A stretch of 64,000 bases of DNA. Source: Niallia circulans. Its GTDB lineage: Bacteria > Bacillota > Bacilli > Bacillales > Cytobacillaceae. The notes under the pieces are model-generated. The model was not told where the DNA came from and searched no databases. It saw only the letters and a program-made list of their open reading frames with translations. The translations under genes and the position numbers were made by a program. Shown piece after piece: positions 36,721-45,094 of the stretch; the stretch's first letter is position 1, and every line of letters starts with the position of its first letter. The stretch is taken from contig NZ_CP026031.1 in NCBI RefSeq assembly GCF_003726095.1, positions 1,922,001 through 1,986,000 of the forward strand, in the 5' to 3' direction.

Positions 36721-37052
36721 CAGCTAACCGCCCTCAATATAACAGTCATAGAGACGTTTTTACCATCGTCATTATCAATTGACTCAATATCGTGAGAAAT
36801 GCCTCTCCACAGGACTTTCAAGCCACTAGGACGCAGATCTTCCATCAACCTTTTTTGATAACGTATTGTAAACACTCGATTGTTTTGCAAGTTTTCTCTA
36901 GCAGAACTAAAAAAAGAGCTCCCTTTTAATGTTTTGAGAGCCCCCCAAGCTGTTGTATATGTGGATGGTTCGAGAATAGGAAAACCATCAGCATCTTTTC
37001 CACCGATAGGAATTTCGAATATTAACTTTTGATCTAAGTCTCCTGGATTCAT
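36720..37052 (-). CDS. Phage head closure / head-tail adaptor
   Basis: The 110-aa protein begins MNPGDLDQKLIFEIP and carries TAWGALKTLKG and FTIRYQKRL, the head-tail joining family pattern (PF05521). It closes the connector after DNA packaging. Confidence 0.85.
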   Translation of the reverse strand: MNPGDLDQKLIFEIPIGGKDADGFPILEPSTYTTAWGALKTLKGSSFFSSARENLQNNRVFTIRYQKRLMEDLRPSGLKVLWRGISHDIESIDNDDGKNVSMTVILRAVS

Positions 37053-37351
37053 TCAATACCACCGCCATAACAATATTTCAATTGACGGACAATACTATCC
37101 AATGAATATGGAATTTCATATGAAGCATTCCCAATACGAAAGGATTCGCGGTTATCATTCCAATGCTGTACTAACATAGCGCAAGCTTGATCATATTGTT
37201 TTTTCATTTCTTCGTTAGTTATATCAATCTCTCCAACTTGGTTTCTAATATAAATTTTTGCTCGATCATAAAAGTCTAATAGATCCTGTTCTTCTTCTGG
37301 CTCCATAGGATAATCCATTCGTAGATACCTTTTTAATTCAGCAATTTCCAC
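37049..37351 (-). CDS. Head-tail connector protein (Gp6-like)
   Basis: The 100-aa protein (LKRYLRMDYPMEPEEEQDLLDFYDRAKIYIRNQVG) fits the Gp6-like connector family that sits below the portal. GTG 37351 with AGGTGA about 7 nt upstream is favoured over a start nine bases further out. Confidence 0.82.
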   Translation of the reverse strand: MEIAELKRYLRMDYPMEPEEEQDLLDFYDRAKIYIRNQVGEIDITNEEMKKQYDQACAMLVQHWNDNRESFRIGNASYEIPYSLDSIVRQLKYCYGGGIE

Positions 37352-37377
37352 TCTTATCACCTCAAGAAAAAGGACGA

Positions 37378-37719
37378 TTACTCGTCTTGTTCTGCTAATC
37401 CTGCGAGTTTAGATTGTTCTTCTAGGAACTCGATAAGACTCTTACGGTTCTTACCTTCTTTTTCTAATGAGATTAATTTTTCATAATCTGCTTTTTTAAG
37501 CGCATCTACAGAAGCTTTGATCTCCTCTACAGTGGCATCCAAAGAAGGTAAATGATTATCTTTTTCCAAATTAGTTTTAATTGTATCTCCAAGCCAGTTC
37601 TTAGCTTGGAGTTCTTCGATACGTTCTAAAGTACCTTCATAAAGGTTACCCTTTGTATAGATCTTTTTTGTATACTTATCACGGAATCTTTCAATTTTTA
37701 CTTTTGCTTTTGCTTTCAT
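37378..37719 (-). CDS. Capsid-adjacent small protein
   Basis: The 113-aa protein has a short SH3-like beginning (KVKIERFRDKYTKKIYTKGNLYEGT) and a helical, charged second half. Such proteins are common between major capsid and connector genes in cos siphoviruses; the role is not established. Confidence 0.6.
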   Translation of the reverse strand: MKAKAKVKIERFRDKYTKKIYTKGNLYEGTLERIEELQAKNWLGDTIKTNLEKDNHLPSLDATVEEIKASVDALKKADYEKLISLEKEGKNRKSLIEFLEEQSKLAGLAEQDE

Positions 37720-37730
37720 CAATTCTCACC

Positions 37731-38996
37731 TTACCCTTCTGGAATAACATCAGGAGTAGTAGAAATGTCAATTTGACCATAAACTACAGCTTCCGGGTCC
37801 CATTTTGTTACATCTTCACGTTGGATTGCGCGGAATTCAGTTGTATTTGTTCTCCATGCTTGACCACCTTCTTTAGTCATATCTAATGACATTTGCTTGC
37901 GGTCCCAAAGGACAATAGCTTCGCTTAATAGACCAATAATAAATGGTGCTTTTCCTTCATCGGTTGCGATAGTTTTATTAGATAACACTACTACTTTTCT
38001 ACCAAATAGAAGTTTAGTTGTTGGGCTTTGTGGATCTGGTTGCAACAATGGACGACCATTTCCATCTTCTAATTGGTCAAGATAATTAAAACCATCTTGG
38101 TTTGTATAAATAGTTGCTTCAATCGCAAACGATGGATCTAATGTGACATTTAGAGTTGTTTTAATTCCTTTATAGTCAACTAAATCTTTTTTAGTTAATG
38201 TTTCAATTTGTTGCAGAATCAGATAGTTGTCAGTTGCTTTTGACTTTTTACCAATCCATTGAATTAGGTATTCTTCAAGCGCTTGGTCACTATCTTCAAG
38301 CACTGTATTAGGTACTGGCAAGAATCCAGCGTAATCCTCAATTGCGTATGTTAATCGATCGAACTTAGGAGATGCAATTTCTTGCATAGCATTTGGATCA
38401 CCATATTCAGATAATGGAGCAAAAGGAGTGTGATCTGCACGACGTTCTAATGTGCGAGCCCCTTTGTTAGTAGAAACAGGAACTACTTGAACATATTGTC
38501 TTAAATCATCAGATGATTGTCGCAACGTATTAATTCGAGTTTGGATATCCTCCGGAATAATATAGCCGCCATCTTCACCATTTCCAGCAGTAATTCTTGC
38601 CTTGTATTGGTCCATCACATTCAATTCATCACTAGATAAAGATTGACCACGCAAAGCTTTGAAGAAAAGTGCTTTATATTCTGGTTTTTCTTCTTTTGTT
38701 TGTTTAGGAAGTTTAGCAGCTTTATTTTGTGGCTCAGGAACACTTAAATTTTCAAAATCCACTTGTAAAGCAAGAAAATTGTCAAGATCTGTTTTAGCAG
38801 CTTTCGCTTCTTTCAATTTAGCCTGAGCTTCTTCGTGCTTTCCATCTTCCATCAATGCTTTTGCTTCATCTTTTAAATCGGAAACAGATTGACGTAACTC
38901 TTGCTCTCGTTTAGTCATTCCACCATTCATTTGTACAGTGAAAATATTTTTGTTCAGCATTAATGCTAGTAGTGCGTTAGTGAATAAAGTTTTCAT
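37731..38996 (-). CDS. HK97-fold major capsid protein
   Basis: The 421-aa protein begins with a delta-domain-like coiled coil (about residues 26-85, EQELRQSVSDLKDEAKALM...) that acts as internal scaffold and should be removed by the upstream protease. The HK97 fold follows: GEDGGYIIPEDIQTRI, RTLERRADHTPFAPL, and the E-loop region. AGGAGG lies just before ATG 38996. Confidence 0.92.
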   Translation of the reverse strand: MKTLFTNALLALMLNKNIFTVQMNGGMTKREQELRQSVSDLKDEAKALMEDGKHEEAQAKLKEAKAAKTDLDNFLALQVDFENLSVPEPQNKAAKLPKQTKEEKPEYKALFFKALRGQSLSSDELNVMDQYKARITAGNGEDGGYIIPEDIQTRINTLRQSSDDLRQYVQVVPVSTNKGARTLERRADHTPFAPLSEYGDPNAMQEIASPKFDRLTYAIEDYAGFLPVPNTVLEDSDQALEEYLIQWIGKKSKATDNYLILQQIETLTKKDLVDYKGIKTTLNVTLDPSFAIEATIYTNQDGFNYLDQLEDGNGRPLLQPDPQSPTTKLLFGRKVVVLSNKTIATDEGKAPFIIGLLSEAIVLWDRKQMSLDMTKEGGQAWRTNTTEFRAIQREDVTKWDPEAVVYGQIDISTTPDVIPEG

Positions 38997-39031
38997 AATT
39001 TCCTCCTATTTTTGAGCATAAAAAATAGACC

Positions 39032-39742
39032 TTACAATGCAAGTAGGTCCAGCTCGTTTTGAAATTTTATTTTGTCAAAAGTCTCATTTTTTTGTGTTTC
39101 TTCTTTTCTGATAAGTATTTTAGGTGTTTTTTCATATTTGTTTAAATAATCCACCGCAGAAGCAGCATAATTTTTGGCTTCTGTAACCTTTACATTAAAG
39201 TATTTAGCTACTTCATTACCATTTAGCCACGTTTCATTTTGAAGCATGTCACGGATAGTATCAGCTTCTACACCTTCCACAAGATTTTCTGTATAAACAT
39301 TCATTAAACCTTCTTCAAGTGCATCTAAATCATCTGCAGCCTTTCTTAAGTCGGTAGCATTTCCATACATTCCTACAAGTGGTTTATGAATCATCATAAA
39401 GGCATTTGATGGTATATTAATTTCATCCCCTGCCAAAGCAATAATAGACGCAATAGAAGCCGCTACGCCATCCACATGAACTATTTTCTTAGCCTTGTTA
39501 CGACTTAACATGTTGTAAATAGCAAGACCAGCAAAAACAGAACCTCCTGGACTATTGATGTATATATTAACTTCGCTTAGATTATTAATCTGATTCAATG
39601 CATTTAATACATCTTCTGGCATTACATCTGATTCATCCCATTTCCAATCCGTATTATTTACTATTTCACCGTAAATATAAAGGTCAGCTGATGATGAAGT
39701 GAGGTTTTTCACCGTCATAAGCGACTTTTTCTTATTCTTCAT
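39032..39742 (-). CDS. ClpP-like prohead protease
   Basis: The 236-aa protein has a ClpP-fold serine protease with oxyanion/catalytic motifs INSPGGSVFAG, catalytic Ser in DGVAASIASIIA and His in MMIHKPLVG. Located between portal and capsid genes, it matures the prohead. ATG 39742 is preceded by AGGAGG. It overlaps the portal gene by 11 nt. Confidence 0.92.
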   Translation of the reverse strand: MKNKKKSLMTVKNLTSSSADLYIYGEIVNNTDWKWDESDVMPEDVLNALNQINNLSEVNIYINSPGGSVFAGLAIYNMLSRNKAKKIVHVDGVAASIASIIALAGDEINIPSNAFMMIHKPLVGMYGNATDLRKAADDLDALEEGLMNVYTENLVEGVEADTIRDMLQNETWLNGNEVAKYFNVKVTEAKNYAASAVDYLNKYEKTPKILIRKEETQKNETFDKIKFQNELDLLAL

Positions 39743-40979
39743 TTCCCTCACCTCCTTTCAATCCAGACTTAGCAAGCTGGTACTCATCGGCGATATCGAG
39801 AGACACATGGTTAAGGTCCACACGGTGTTTATCTCCACCCTCAATACCATCCATATCCTCAAGCTCAAGCACTTTATTGATGCTAAATACACCCTTGTCT
39901 AGCATAATGGCGTAGAACTCTGCTTGAGTCTTTTTGTCCGCTCGAAGTAGAGCTTCTAGATTAAATTTCAAGTAGTATCGTAATTGTTCTTTTTCCGAAA
40001 AGAGTTGATATGAGAATTCCTCTTGATATTGCGTATAAATCGGACTTAGTACATTACGAATAAAATCAATCGCCTGTTGCTCGATATTTGAATGCGTAGC
40101 TCTTTCTAATTCATTAACCATGTGTAAAGGAATATTATAAAAAGTAGCAATCTCTGTTTTATCAAACTTCATACTTTCTACAAATTGAGCATCCTTTAAT
40201 GGCATGGATATACTTTGATAATCAAGTCCTGCATCAAGAATGGCGATTCGTTGAGCGTTATTAATACCTGTATTAGCTTTTTCCCACTCTGACCTAACAA
40301 CATCTTTTGCATCAGGATTAAGCATTCCTGGTATCTTCAAAAAGCCATTAGTTGATACTCCGTTTTTGAAAAACTTCCCTTTAAATTTTTGAGAAGCTTG
40401 TGAACTACCAATAGTTTCTCTAACTACTTGAATAGGAGATTTCCCTTTTATCCCATCTGTAGATAGGGTGGTTAGATGAATAATATCCCCATAACCAATT
40501 TTTACGTTTTCTCCATTTGGTAAAACCGTGTGATACCACAATGTATTGGTAGGAATATCAACAACAGGTTCTGTTACTGATGGATTAAGCAGCCACAATG
40601 CTTTTGGTCTCCCATCCGCTCCCCAGCTGATGTTAATATAAGCATTCCCCCATAAATTTCTATGCGTTTCTATCAAATGCTTAAATTTAAAAGGGCTCTG
40701 ATAAGGATTAGGGCGTTTTTCTAATAATCTAGACACTATATGGTTCTTTTCACGCACCCTCCCTGTGGAAGTCTTTTTGTACATCTGAAACGGCAATGTG
40801 GCAATACCATTCGCTAAAATGTTTACACAAGCATAAACAGCCGGAACACCTAAAGCCGAATTTACTGTGACAGTTTCACCACTAGATGCTTGATGACCAA
40901 ACATCTTCAAAAACCAAGGGGCAGGATCTTTTAAATCGGTAGTTTCATTCTTGGCAGCCAGCGCATTTCGAAAAATCAC
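39732..40979 (-). CDS. Phage portal protein
   Basis: The 415-aa HK97-type portal (VPAVYACVNILANGIATLPFQMYKK, PFKFKHLIETHRNLWGNAYI, and NIPLHMVNELERATHSNIEQQ) forms the ring for DNA entry. Start GTG 40979 follows AAAGGGGGTG. Confidence 0.93.
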   Translation of the reverse strand: MIFRNALAAKNETTDLKDPAPWFLKMFGHQASSGETVTVNSALGVPAVYACVNILANGIATLPFQMYKKTSTGRVREKNHIVSRLLEKRPNPYQSPFKFKHLIETHRNLWGNAYINISWGADGRPKALWLLNPSVTEPVVDIPTNTLWYHTVLPNGENVKIGYGDIIHLTTLSTDGIKGKSPIQVVRETIGSSQASQKFKGKFFKNGVSTNGFLKIPGMLNPDAKDVVRSEWEKANTGINNAQRIAILDAGLDYQSISMPLKDAQFVESMKFDKTEIATFYNIPLHMVNELERATHSNIEQQAIDFIRNVLSPIYTQYQEEFSYQLFSEKEQLRYYLKFNLEALLRADKKTQAEFYAIMLDKGVFSINKVLELEDMDGIEGGDKHRVDLNHVSLDIADEYQLAKSGLKGGEGNEE

Positions 40980-40994
40980 TTTCTCACCCCCTTT

Positions 40995-41201
40995 CTATCG
41001 CTTGGCTATTGCAACTCCTGTGATAATGAGGACAAATCCCAAAAGATAATTACCAGCTAATATGTTTCCTTCCACAATTGATATTAGATATGTGTTAACA
41101 ATAACGATTACTGCCCCCGTCAAAATAAAAAAATCCTCCAACCACTGGGTGAAGAACGACATAATAAAAGCTATTAAAATTTTCCTAAATCCTTTCGCCA
41201 T
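40995..41201 (-). CDS. Small two-helix phage membrane protein
   Basis: The 68-aa protein has two hydrophobic helices (about residues 23-40 and 48-64). Small membrane proteins are common between terminase and portal genes in related phages (DUF1056-like). Role unknown. Confidence 0.6.
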   Translation of the reverse strand: MAKGFRKILIAFIMSFFTQWLEDFFILTGAVIVIVNTYLISIVEGNILAGNYLLGFVLIITGVAIAKR

Positions 41202-41377
41202 ACACCATCATCCCCTTTGAATTTGACTTCGGTATCATCAAATTCAATAACTTCCACATTAACTGTGCTGTCATGAACTAAAACACCGCTCGCTACTTGT
41301 TTTTCTATGTCTTTTTTGATTTTTTCTTTTTGTTCTTCTGAAACTATACAATTTATTTGTATTTTGAGTATTTTCAT
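41174..41377 (-). CDS. Small phage protein between terminase and portal
   Basis: The 67-aa protein (MKILKIQINCIVSEEQKEK...) has GGAGGAAAACGA before ATG 41377. It overlaps the terminase end and the following membrane protein gene. Beta-rich; no function recognised. Confidence 0.6.
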   Translation of the reverse strand: MKILKIQINCIVSEEQKEKIKKDIEKQVASGVLVHDSTVNVEVIEFDDTEVKFKGDDGVWRKDLGKF

Positions 41378-41388
41378 TCGTTTTCCTC

Positions 41389-43083
41389 CTATATCCTCCA
41401 ATTATTTAAGAAGTGGGCGCTTAGATCGGCAACTTGCCCAACGATCGCTCGTGCAAATCCATTTACTGTTGCAGCAGCCGGATCAATTCTTTCAATTGAT
41501 TTCTCTTTATCTAACATAATATTTTCCTGTGCATCCATTTTAGTTACTGCGTTACTCATTGCCCACCGTAATAAGGGGTCATCAAAATGAACAACGCTTT
41601 TTCTATAAATCCCACTTCTTAATTCTTTTGTTGGAAACGATAGATGTCTTAACCCCTGTGGCATTTGCACCATAGTAAACCCATGATTTTCTAAAATTTG
41701 AACCAAATGTGAAGCATTCCATTGGTCATATGCGATTTCTACTATGTTATAACCTTCTTCTCTTAGATTCAAAATATATTGTTCAATATAACTATAATCA
41801 ACTACGCTTCCAGGAGTAGCAGTTAAATAACCCTGTCTTCTCCAAGTATCAAAAGGAACATTATCAGTATTCATTCTTTCTTGAAGTTTATCTTCTGGAA
41901 TAAACGAATGTTGTTTCAATGCATATTTATCTGGAAGTTTAAATACTTTTCCTAAACTTGCTAAGTCTGTTGTGCTGGCTAAGTCTAACCCTAAATAAAG
42001 TGGATATTGTTTTAATTCAAATGGTTCTACTTTTGCTAATTTCCATTTGTCCATTTTCATATAGCCTCTAGGTTTTGAATCAAGCCATACGTCCATATTT
42101 TTAGTCATAAAACTTCTCATTTTTTCTGGTTGTTCTAGAGCTACTCTTAATTCTGATTTAATAGCAGTAATCCCTTCTTCATAGGTAGCAACAATAGGGT
42201 TAGCTTTTATCCAATTAGATTCATCTTTGATATCATCTACTAAATTTCCTTCATCATCCTTTTCTAGTTCACAAATAATTGCAAAATACTCGTCATTTTC
42301 TTGCGGCATATCCGGGTCTAAAATTTTACTTACATACTCATATTCCTTATAACAAGGAGACGAAAGATTAAATCCCGCTGTAGTAATTATGACCATTAAC
42401 GGTTCTTTACGGGCAACCATCCCGGAAGATAATACATCATATATTTCACTGGTGTCATGTCGATGGTACTCATCCACAATTCCTACTGATGGGTTTTTAC
42501 CATCTCCACTTTTTCGTGCTTCTTTTGACAATGGAATAATAACTGATTTATTTCGTAAAATTTCTATTTTGTGATAGGCTTCTTTCCATTTTCCTTCGAG
42601 CAACTCACTTGAAGCAATTCCTGTTCTTATCGCTTCATAAACTTCCTCTGATTGTTCTTTTAACCAACCTGCTATAAATACACGTTGCTTTTCGTCACCG
42701 AAGAAAGTTATATATCCTGATAATATAGCCAAGAATTGAGATTTAGCATTCTTACGTGCTAACTGAATATATACTTTTCTAATCTTACGAGCACCATTAC
42801 GCCTTTTCTTAAAACAAAGAATATTAGCCGATAAAAAAAGCTGAAAATCAACTAGTTCAATAGATTCACCAGCCAAAACACCCTCTACATGTCTGTACTC
42901 TTTTGCAAACCAGTAAAAATCATCAAGTACTTCCTCATCAAAATAAAAAAGACTGTCATCTTTTTGACAATCTTCATAATCCCTCAAGAAGCGTTTAATA
43001 GCCCAAATGTGTTTTTTGCATGCTTTGATTTTTCCGTTAATGATATTATCACAATACTTAAAGACTCTTTCTAACAATGTCAT
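41389..43083 (-). CDS. terL: Terminase large subunit
   Basis: The 564-aa packaging motor has an N-terminal ATPase (VYIQLARKNAKSQFLAILSG as Walker A region; GIVDEYHRH as Walker B; ITTAGFN as coupling motif) and a C-terminal nuclease domain (LGLDLASTTDLASLG and the late D...Y acid cluster). Its ATG overlaps the terS stop as ATGA. It belongs to the cos-type Terminase_1 group. Confidence 0.93.
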   Translation of the reverse strand: MTLLERVFKYCDNIINGKIKACKKHIWAIKRFLRDYEDCQKDDSLFYFDEEVLDDFYWFAKEYRHVEGVLAGESIELVDFQLFLSANILCFKKRRNGARKIRKVYIQLARKNAKSQFLAILSGYITFFGDEKQRVFIAGWLKEQSEEVYEAIRTGIASSELLEGKWKEAYHKIEILRNKSVIIPLSKEARKSGDGKNPSVGIVDEYHRHDTSEIYDVLSSGMVARKEPLMVIITTAGFNLSSPCYKEYEYVSKILDPDMPQENDEYFAIICELEKDDEGNLVDDIKDESNWIKANPIVATYEEGITAIKSELRVALEQPEKMRSFMTKNMDVWLDSKPRGYMKMDKWKLAKVEPFELKQYPLYLGLDLASTTDLASLGKVFKLPDKYALKQHSFIPEDKLQERMNTDNVPFDTWRRQGYLTATPGSVVDYSYIEQYILNLREEGYNIVEIAYDQWNASHLVQILENHGFTMVQMPQGLRHLSFPTKELRSGIYRKSVVHFDDPLLRWAMSNAVTKMDAQENIMLDKEKSIERIDPAAATVNGFARAIVGQVADLSAHFLNNWRI

Positions 43084-43586
43084 AATCGACCACCAAAACG
43101 TTTCTCGGCTTCTGTTTTAGGTTTGCGATCTTTATCATCTTTAGGTATCACAAGTTTTAAACGAGATGTAATGGACAAACCAAGTTCACTTGCTGCTCCT
43201 TTGCATTCATTAAAAAGTAAATTTTTCGTTTTCTGCAATTTTGTATATGCATCGTTTATAATCCTTTGTCCATCTACAATTTCAACTGGTTTTAAGGTTC
43301 TTAACAACTTTGTTATTTTTATATATTCACTCCTACTATCGATATACCGAGCCAGTCCGTCCACATCTAAGTTGCTAAATATCTTTAATTTAATTAATTC
43401 ATTCGATATTTTTTGAAACTCTTCTTTCTGTTTTTTTGTTAGATAAGAAGGAATTTCTATATTTTCTGTACTACCTCTAATAGCATTTTCTTGTTCTTCC
43501 CGAGCCTTCATTTCAGCTTTCGTAAGATGATTAGAACGTCCTTTTCCTTTAATTACCTCTAATGGCTGTCTTGGTCTCCCTGCCAT
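43080..43586 (-). CDS. terS: Terminase small subunit, P27 family
   Basis: The 168-aa protein starts MAGRPRQPLEVIKGKGRSNHLTKAE, the hallmark of P27-type small terminases, and binds the packaging site. ATG 43586 has GGAGG 9 nt upstream. Confidence 0.9.
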   Translation of the reverse strand: MAGRPRQPLEVIKGKGRSNHLTKAEMKAREEQENAIRGSTENIEIPSYLTKKQKEEFQKISNELIKLKIFSNLDVDGLARYIDSRSEYIKITKLLRTLKPVEIVDGQRIINDAYTKLQKTKNLLFNECKGAASELGLSITSRLKLVIPKDDKDRKPKTEAEKRFGGRL

Positions 43587-43599
43587 GTCCATTCACCTC

Positions 43600-43680
43600 C
43601 TTAAAAAAATATGAATAAACGGATTTTTGTGTACGGAAGGGGCGGGTTCGCTTCCTGACCATTCGATTTGAAACTTTTTA
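43600..43680. other. Candidate cos region between HNH and terS
   Basis: A G-rich run with the inverted motif GGAAG...CTTCC (ACGGAAGGGGCGGG...TTCGCTTCC) lies in the short gap between HNH nuclease and terS, where cos is found in related Gram-positive siphoviruses. The exact cut site is not visible. Confidence 0.4.
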
Positions 43681-44058
43681 ACGCCGGGGGCCTGTTTTAT
43701 GATGTGCGTTATGACATGAATGGCACAAAGATTCAAGGTTTGATAACGATAATCGTTGATTCCAATCGTCCTTTACTTCCACAATGTGATGAACAACGTT
43801 AGCAGGTTTTAAAATTCCTTCCTTAGAACATCTTTGGCACAGTCCATTGTCTCGCTCAAATGCTAGAGCACGCATCTGCTTCCATTCTTTAGATTTATAG
43901 AAAGCAGCTATCCCTGAATCCCTGCCATATCTGTTATAGATTTGTGTGGATTTCCTACGGTTTTCCTCACCAATTTTCTGGTGGGTTTTGCAGTAGGTTT
44001 TCTCTGTTAGATTTCCACAGCCAATCTCTGCACAAGGTCTCATAGGTTTTCTAGGCAT
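43678..44058 (-). CDS. HNH endonuclease beside terminase
   Basis: The 126-aa protein has an N-terminal Cys/His knuckle (CAEIGCG...CKTHQ) and the HNH core: CQRC, VVHHIVEV, N in LSNLESLCHSCHNAHH. HNH enzymes next to terminase assist cos cleavage in HK97-like phages. ATG 44058 lies four bases before the stop of a short upstream frame; a longer in-frame start at 44100 is less likely. Confidence 0.88.
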   Translation of the reverse strand: MPRKPMRPCAEIGCGNLTEKTYCKTHQKIGEENRRKSTQIYNRYGRDSGIAAFYKSKEWKQMRALAFERDNGLCQRCSKEGILKPANVVHHIVEVKDDWNQRLSLSNLESLCHSCHNAHHKTGPRR

Positions 44059-44104
44059 TGTTCTCAACCACTTCTTTATACACTTTAAGATACTGCTCAT
44101 TCAT
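44051..44104 (-). CDS. Possible 17-codon leader peptide coupled to the HNH gene
   Basis: Reads MNEQYLKVYKEVVENNA with AAAGGTGAG just upstream; the HNH ATG overlaps its last codons. The HNH gene itself has a weak site, so translation coupling is plausible. Confidence 0.3.
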   Translation of the reverse strand: MNEQYLKVYKEVVENNA

Positions 44105-44158
44105 TTTCTCACCTTTCTTTCCACAAAAAAAAAGCATCCACAGTAAAAATGTGAATGC

Positions 44159-44404
44159 TTAATCAGATGCTTTATCGTCATAAGGTCTATACAACTTTCT
44201 ATTTTCCTCTAGTGTTTCCTTAAACTTCATAACATCTTCTTTAAAGAATAATTGTGTATTACCACTTTCTTTAAAAGGCTTGATGTTCCCCCTTTTTAAG
44301 TGACTATGCATAGATTGTCTTGATAATCCTAATAAATCTAATACTTCTGGTTTGGTTAATACTTCTTCTGCAATTAAGGCTTTTAAATCAGGTGTCAGTT
44401 CCAT
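44159..44404 (-). CDS. Excisionase-like helix-turn-helix protein
   Basis: The 81-aa protein carries a MerR/HTH_17-like DNA-binding motif (VLTKPEVLDLLGLSRQSMHSHLKRGNIKPFKESGNTQLFF). This fold is used by many excisionases and small phage regulators. It lies upstream of HNH and terminases, so it could regulate packaging genes or act in excision. AAGGAGCAG precedes the ATG. Confidence 0.7.
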   Translation of the reverse strand: MELTPDLKALIAEEVLTKPEVLDLLGLSRQSMHSHLKRGNIKPFKESGNTQLFFKEDVMKFKETLEENRKLYRPYDDKASD

Positions 44405-44468
44405 ATACTAACTGCTCCTTGTTATTTAATTTATTTTTGGATATACTCTTTATAAGAAGTATTACTTC

Positions 44469-44789
44469 TTAATTGTTTTTTTACTTACGCTCCTTTTAGG
44501 GGCGTTTTTTTATGCCTTTTTATCAACATAATAACGGAGAATACTAGTAATGACTACTAATACAAATACACCAATAAAACTATAGGATATGAAAGGCTTC
44601 TCTTTAAAATCTAGTACAAAAACTATAACAAATAACATTAACGTGATAACTGACCAATCAAAATACTTTAGTAATTTTTTCATATTTATTTTTGAAAGAA
44701 TGGCTTTTGGCTTTAATTATAATTTATTTTTAGAAAAGGAAGTGAGGTTATCACCTCCTTTTCTTTTTAATTGTTTTTTTACTTACGCT
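44469..44789 (-). repeat. 23-bp direct repeat pair flanking a small membrane-protein gene
   Basis: The same 23 bp (starting TTAATTGTTTTTTT and ending ACTTACGCT on the plus strand) is at 44469-44491 and at 44767-44789. The right copy encodes the basic end of the 56-aa gene; the left copy follows the 57-aa gene. Two GC-rich hairpins (about 44488-44506 and 44738-44764) lie beside the copies. Confidence 0.75.
44510..44683 (-). CDS. Small two-helix membrane protein, 57 aa
   Basis: Reads MKKLLKYFDWSVITLMLFVIVF..., two hydrophobic helices and a YYVDKKA end. No strong ribosome site precedes ATG 44683, so expression may be weak or coupled. It is bracketed by the 23-bp repeats. No family recognised. 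Confidence 0.5.
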   Translation of the reverse strand: MKKLLKYFDWSVITLMLFVIVFVLDFKEKPFISYSFIGVFVLVVITSILRYYVDKKA

Positions 44790-44949
44790 TCTTTTTCTGT
44801 CTCTTTTTTGGCTTTCGATTCTTTGTTTTCTTTTTCTTGAGTCTGTCTATTATGTCTAGCAGATTCTTTATAAATGTTGTTATTCCTGCTAACATTACGA
44901 TTATTATCGAAATGTCTGTCAATTTAATATTCCCTAGCCATTCTTTCAT
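44779..44949 (-). CDS. One-helix protein with strongly cationic tail, 56 aa
   Basis: One hydrophobic helix (about residues 10-27, DISIIIVMLAGITTF) and then about 20 residues that are almost all Lys/Arg. AAAAGGAGGTGAAC precedes ATG 44949. Short membrane peptides of this type can be toxic or act as holin-like proteins; no family assigned. Confidence 0.55.
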   Translation of the reverse strand: MKEWLGNIKLTDISIIIVMLAGITTFIKNLLDIIDRLKKKKTKNRKPKKRQKKKRK

Positions 44950-45064
44950 TTGTTCACCTCCTTTTCTATATATTAATAATAACATATCTTTTTACATTTG
45001 TAAATAGTTTTGATAGTTTTTTTGGATTTTTTTCTAGAATAATCCTTCTTTCTACAAAATAAAA

Positions 45065-45084
45065 AGACATCTCAAAAGATGTCT
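45065..45084 (-). terminator. Terminator of the lectin-like/RCC1 gene
   Basis: AGACATCT / AGATGTCT stem followed on the minus strand by TTTTTATTTT. Confidence 0.8.
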
Positions 45085-45094
45085 AGTTTAATAG

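Noticed and set aside
40995..41201. Second holin
   Set aside because: Small two-helix protein between terminase and portal; its location is wrong for lysis and similar small membrane proteins occur there in related phages, so no holin function is assigned.
44470..44770. Rightward terminators at 44488-44512 and 44738-44770
   Set aside because: Both hairpins have T-runs on the plus strand, but no plausible plus-strand gene precedes them. They are recorded only as hairpins beside the direct repeats.
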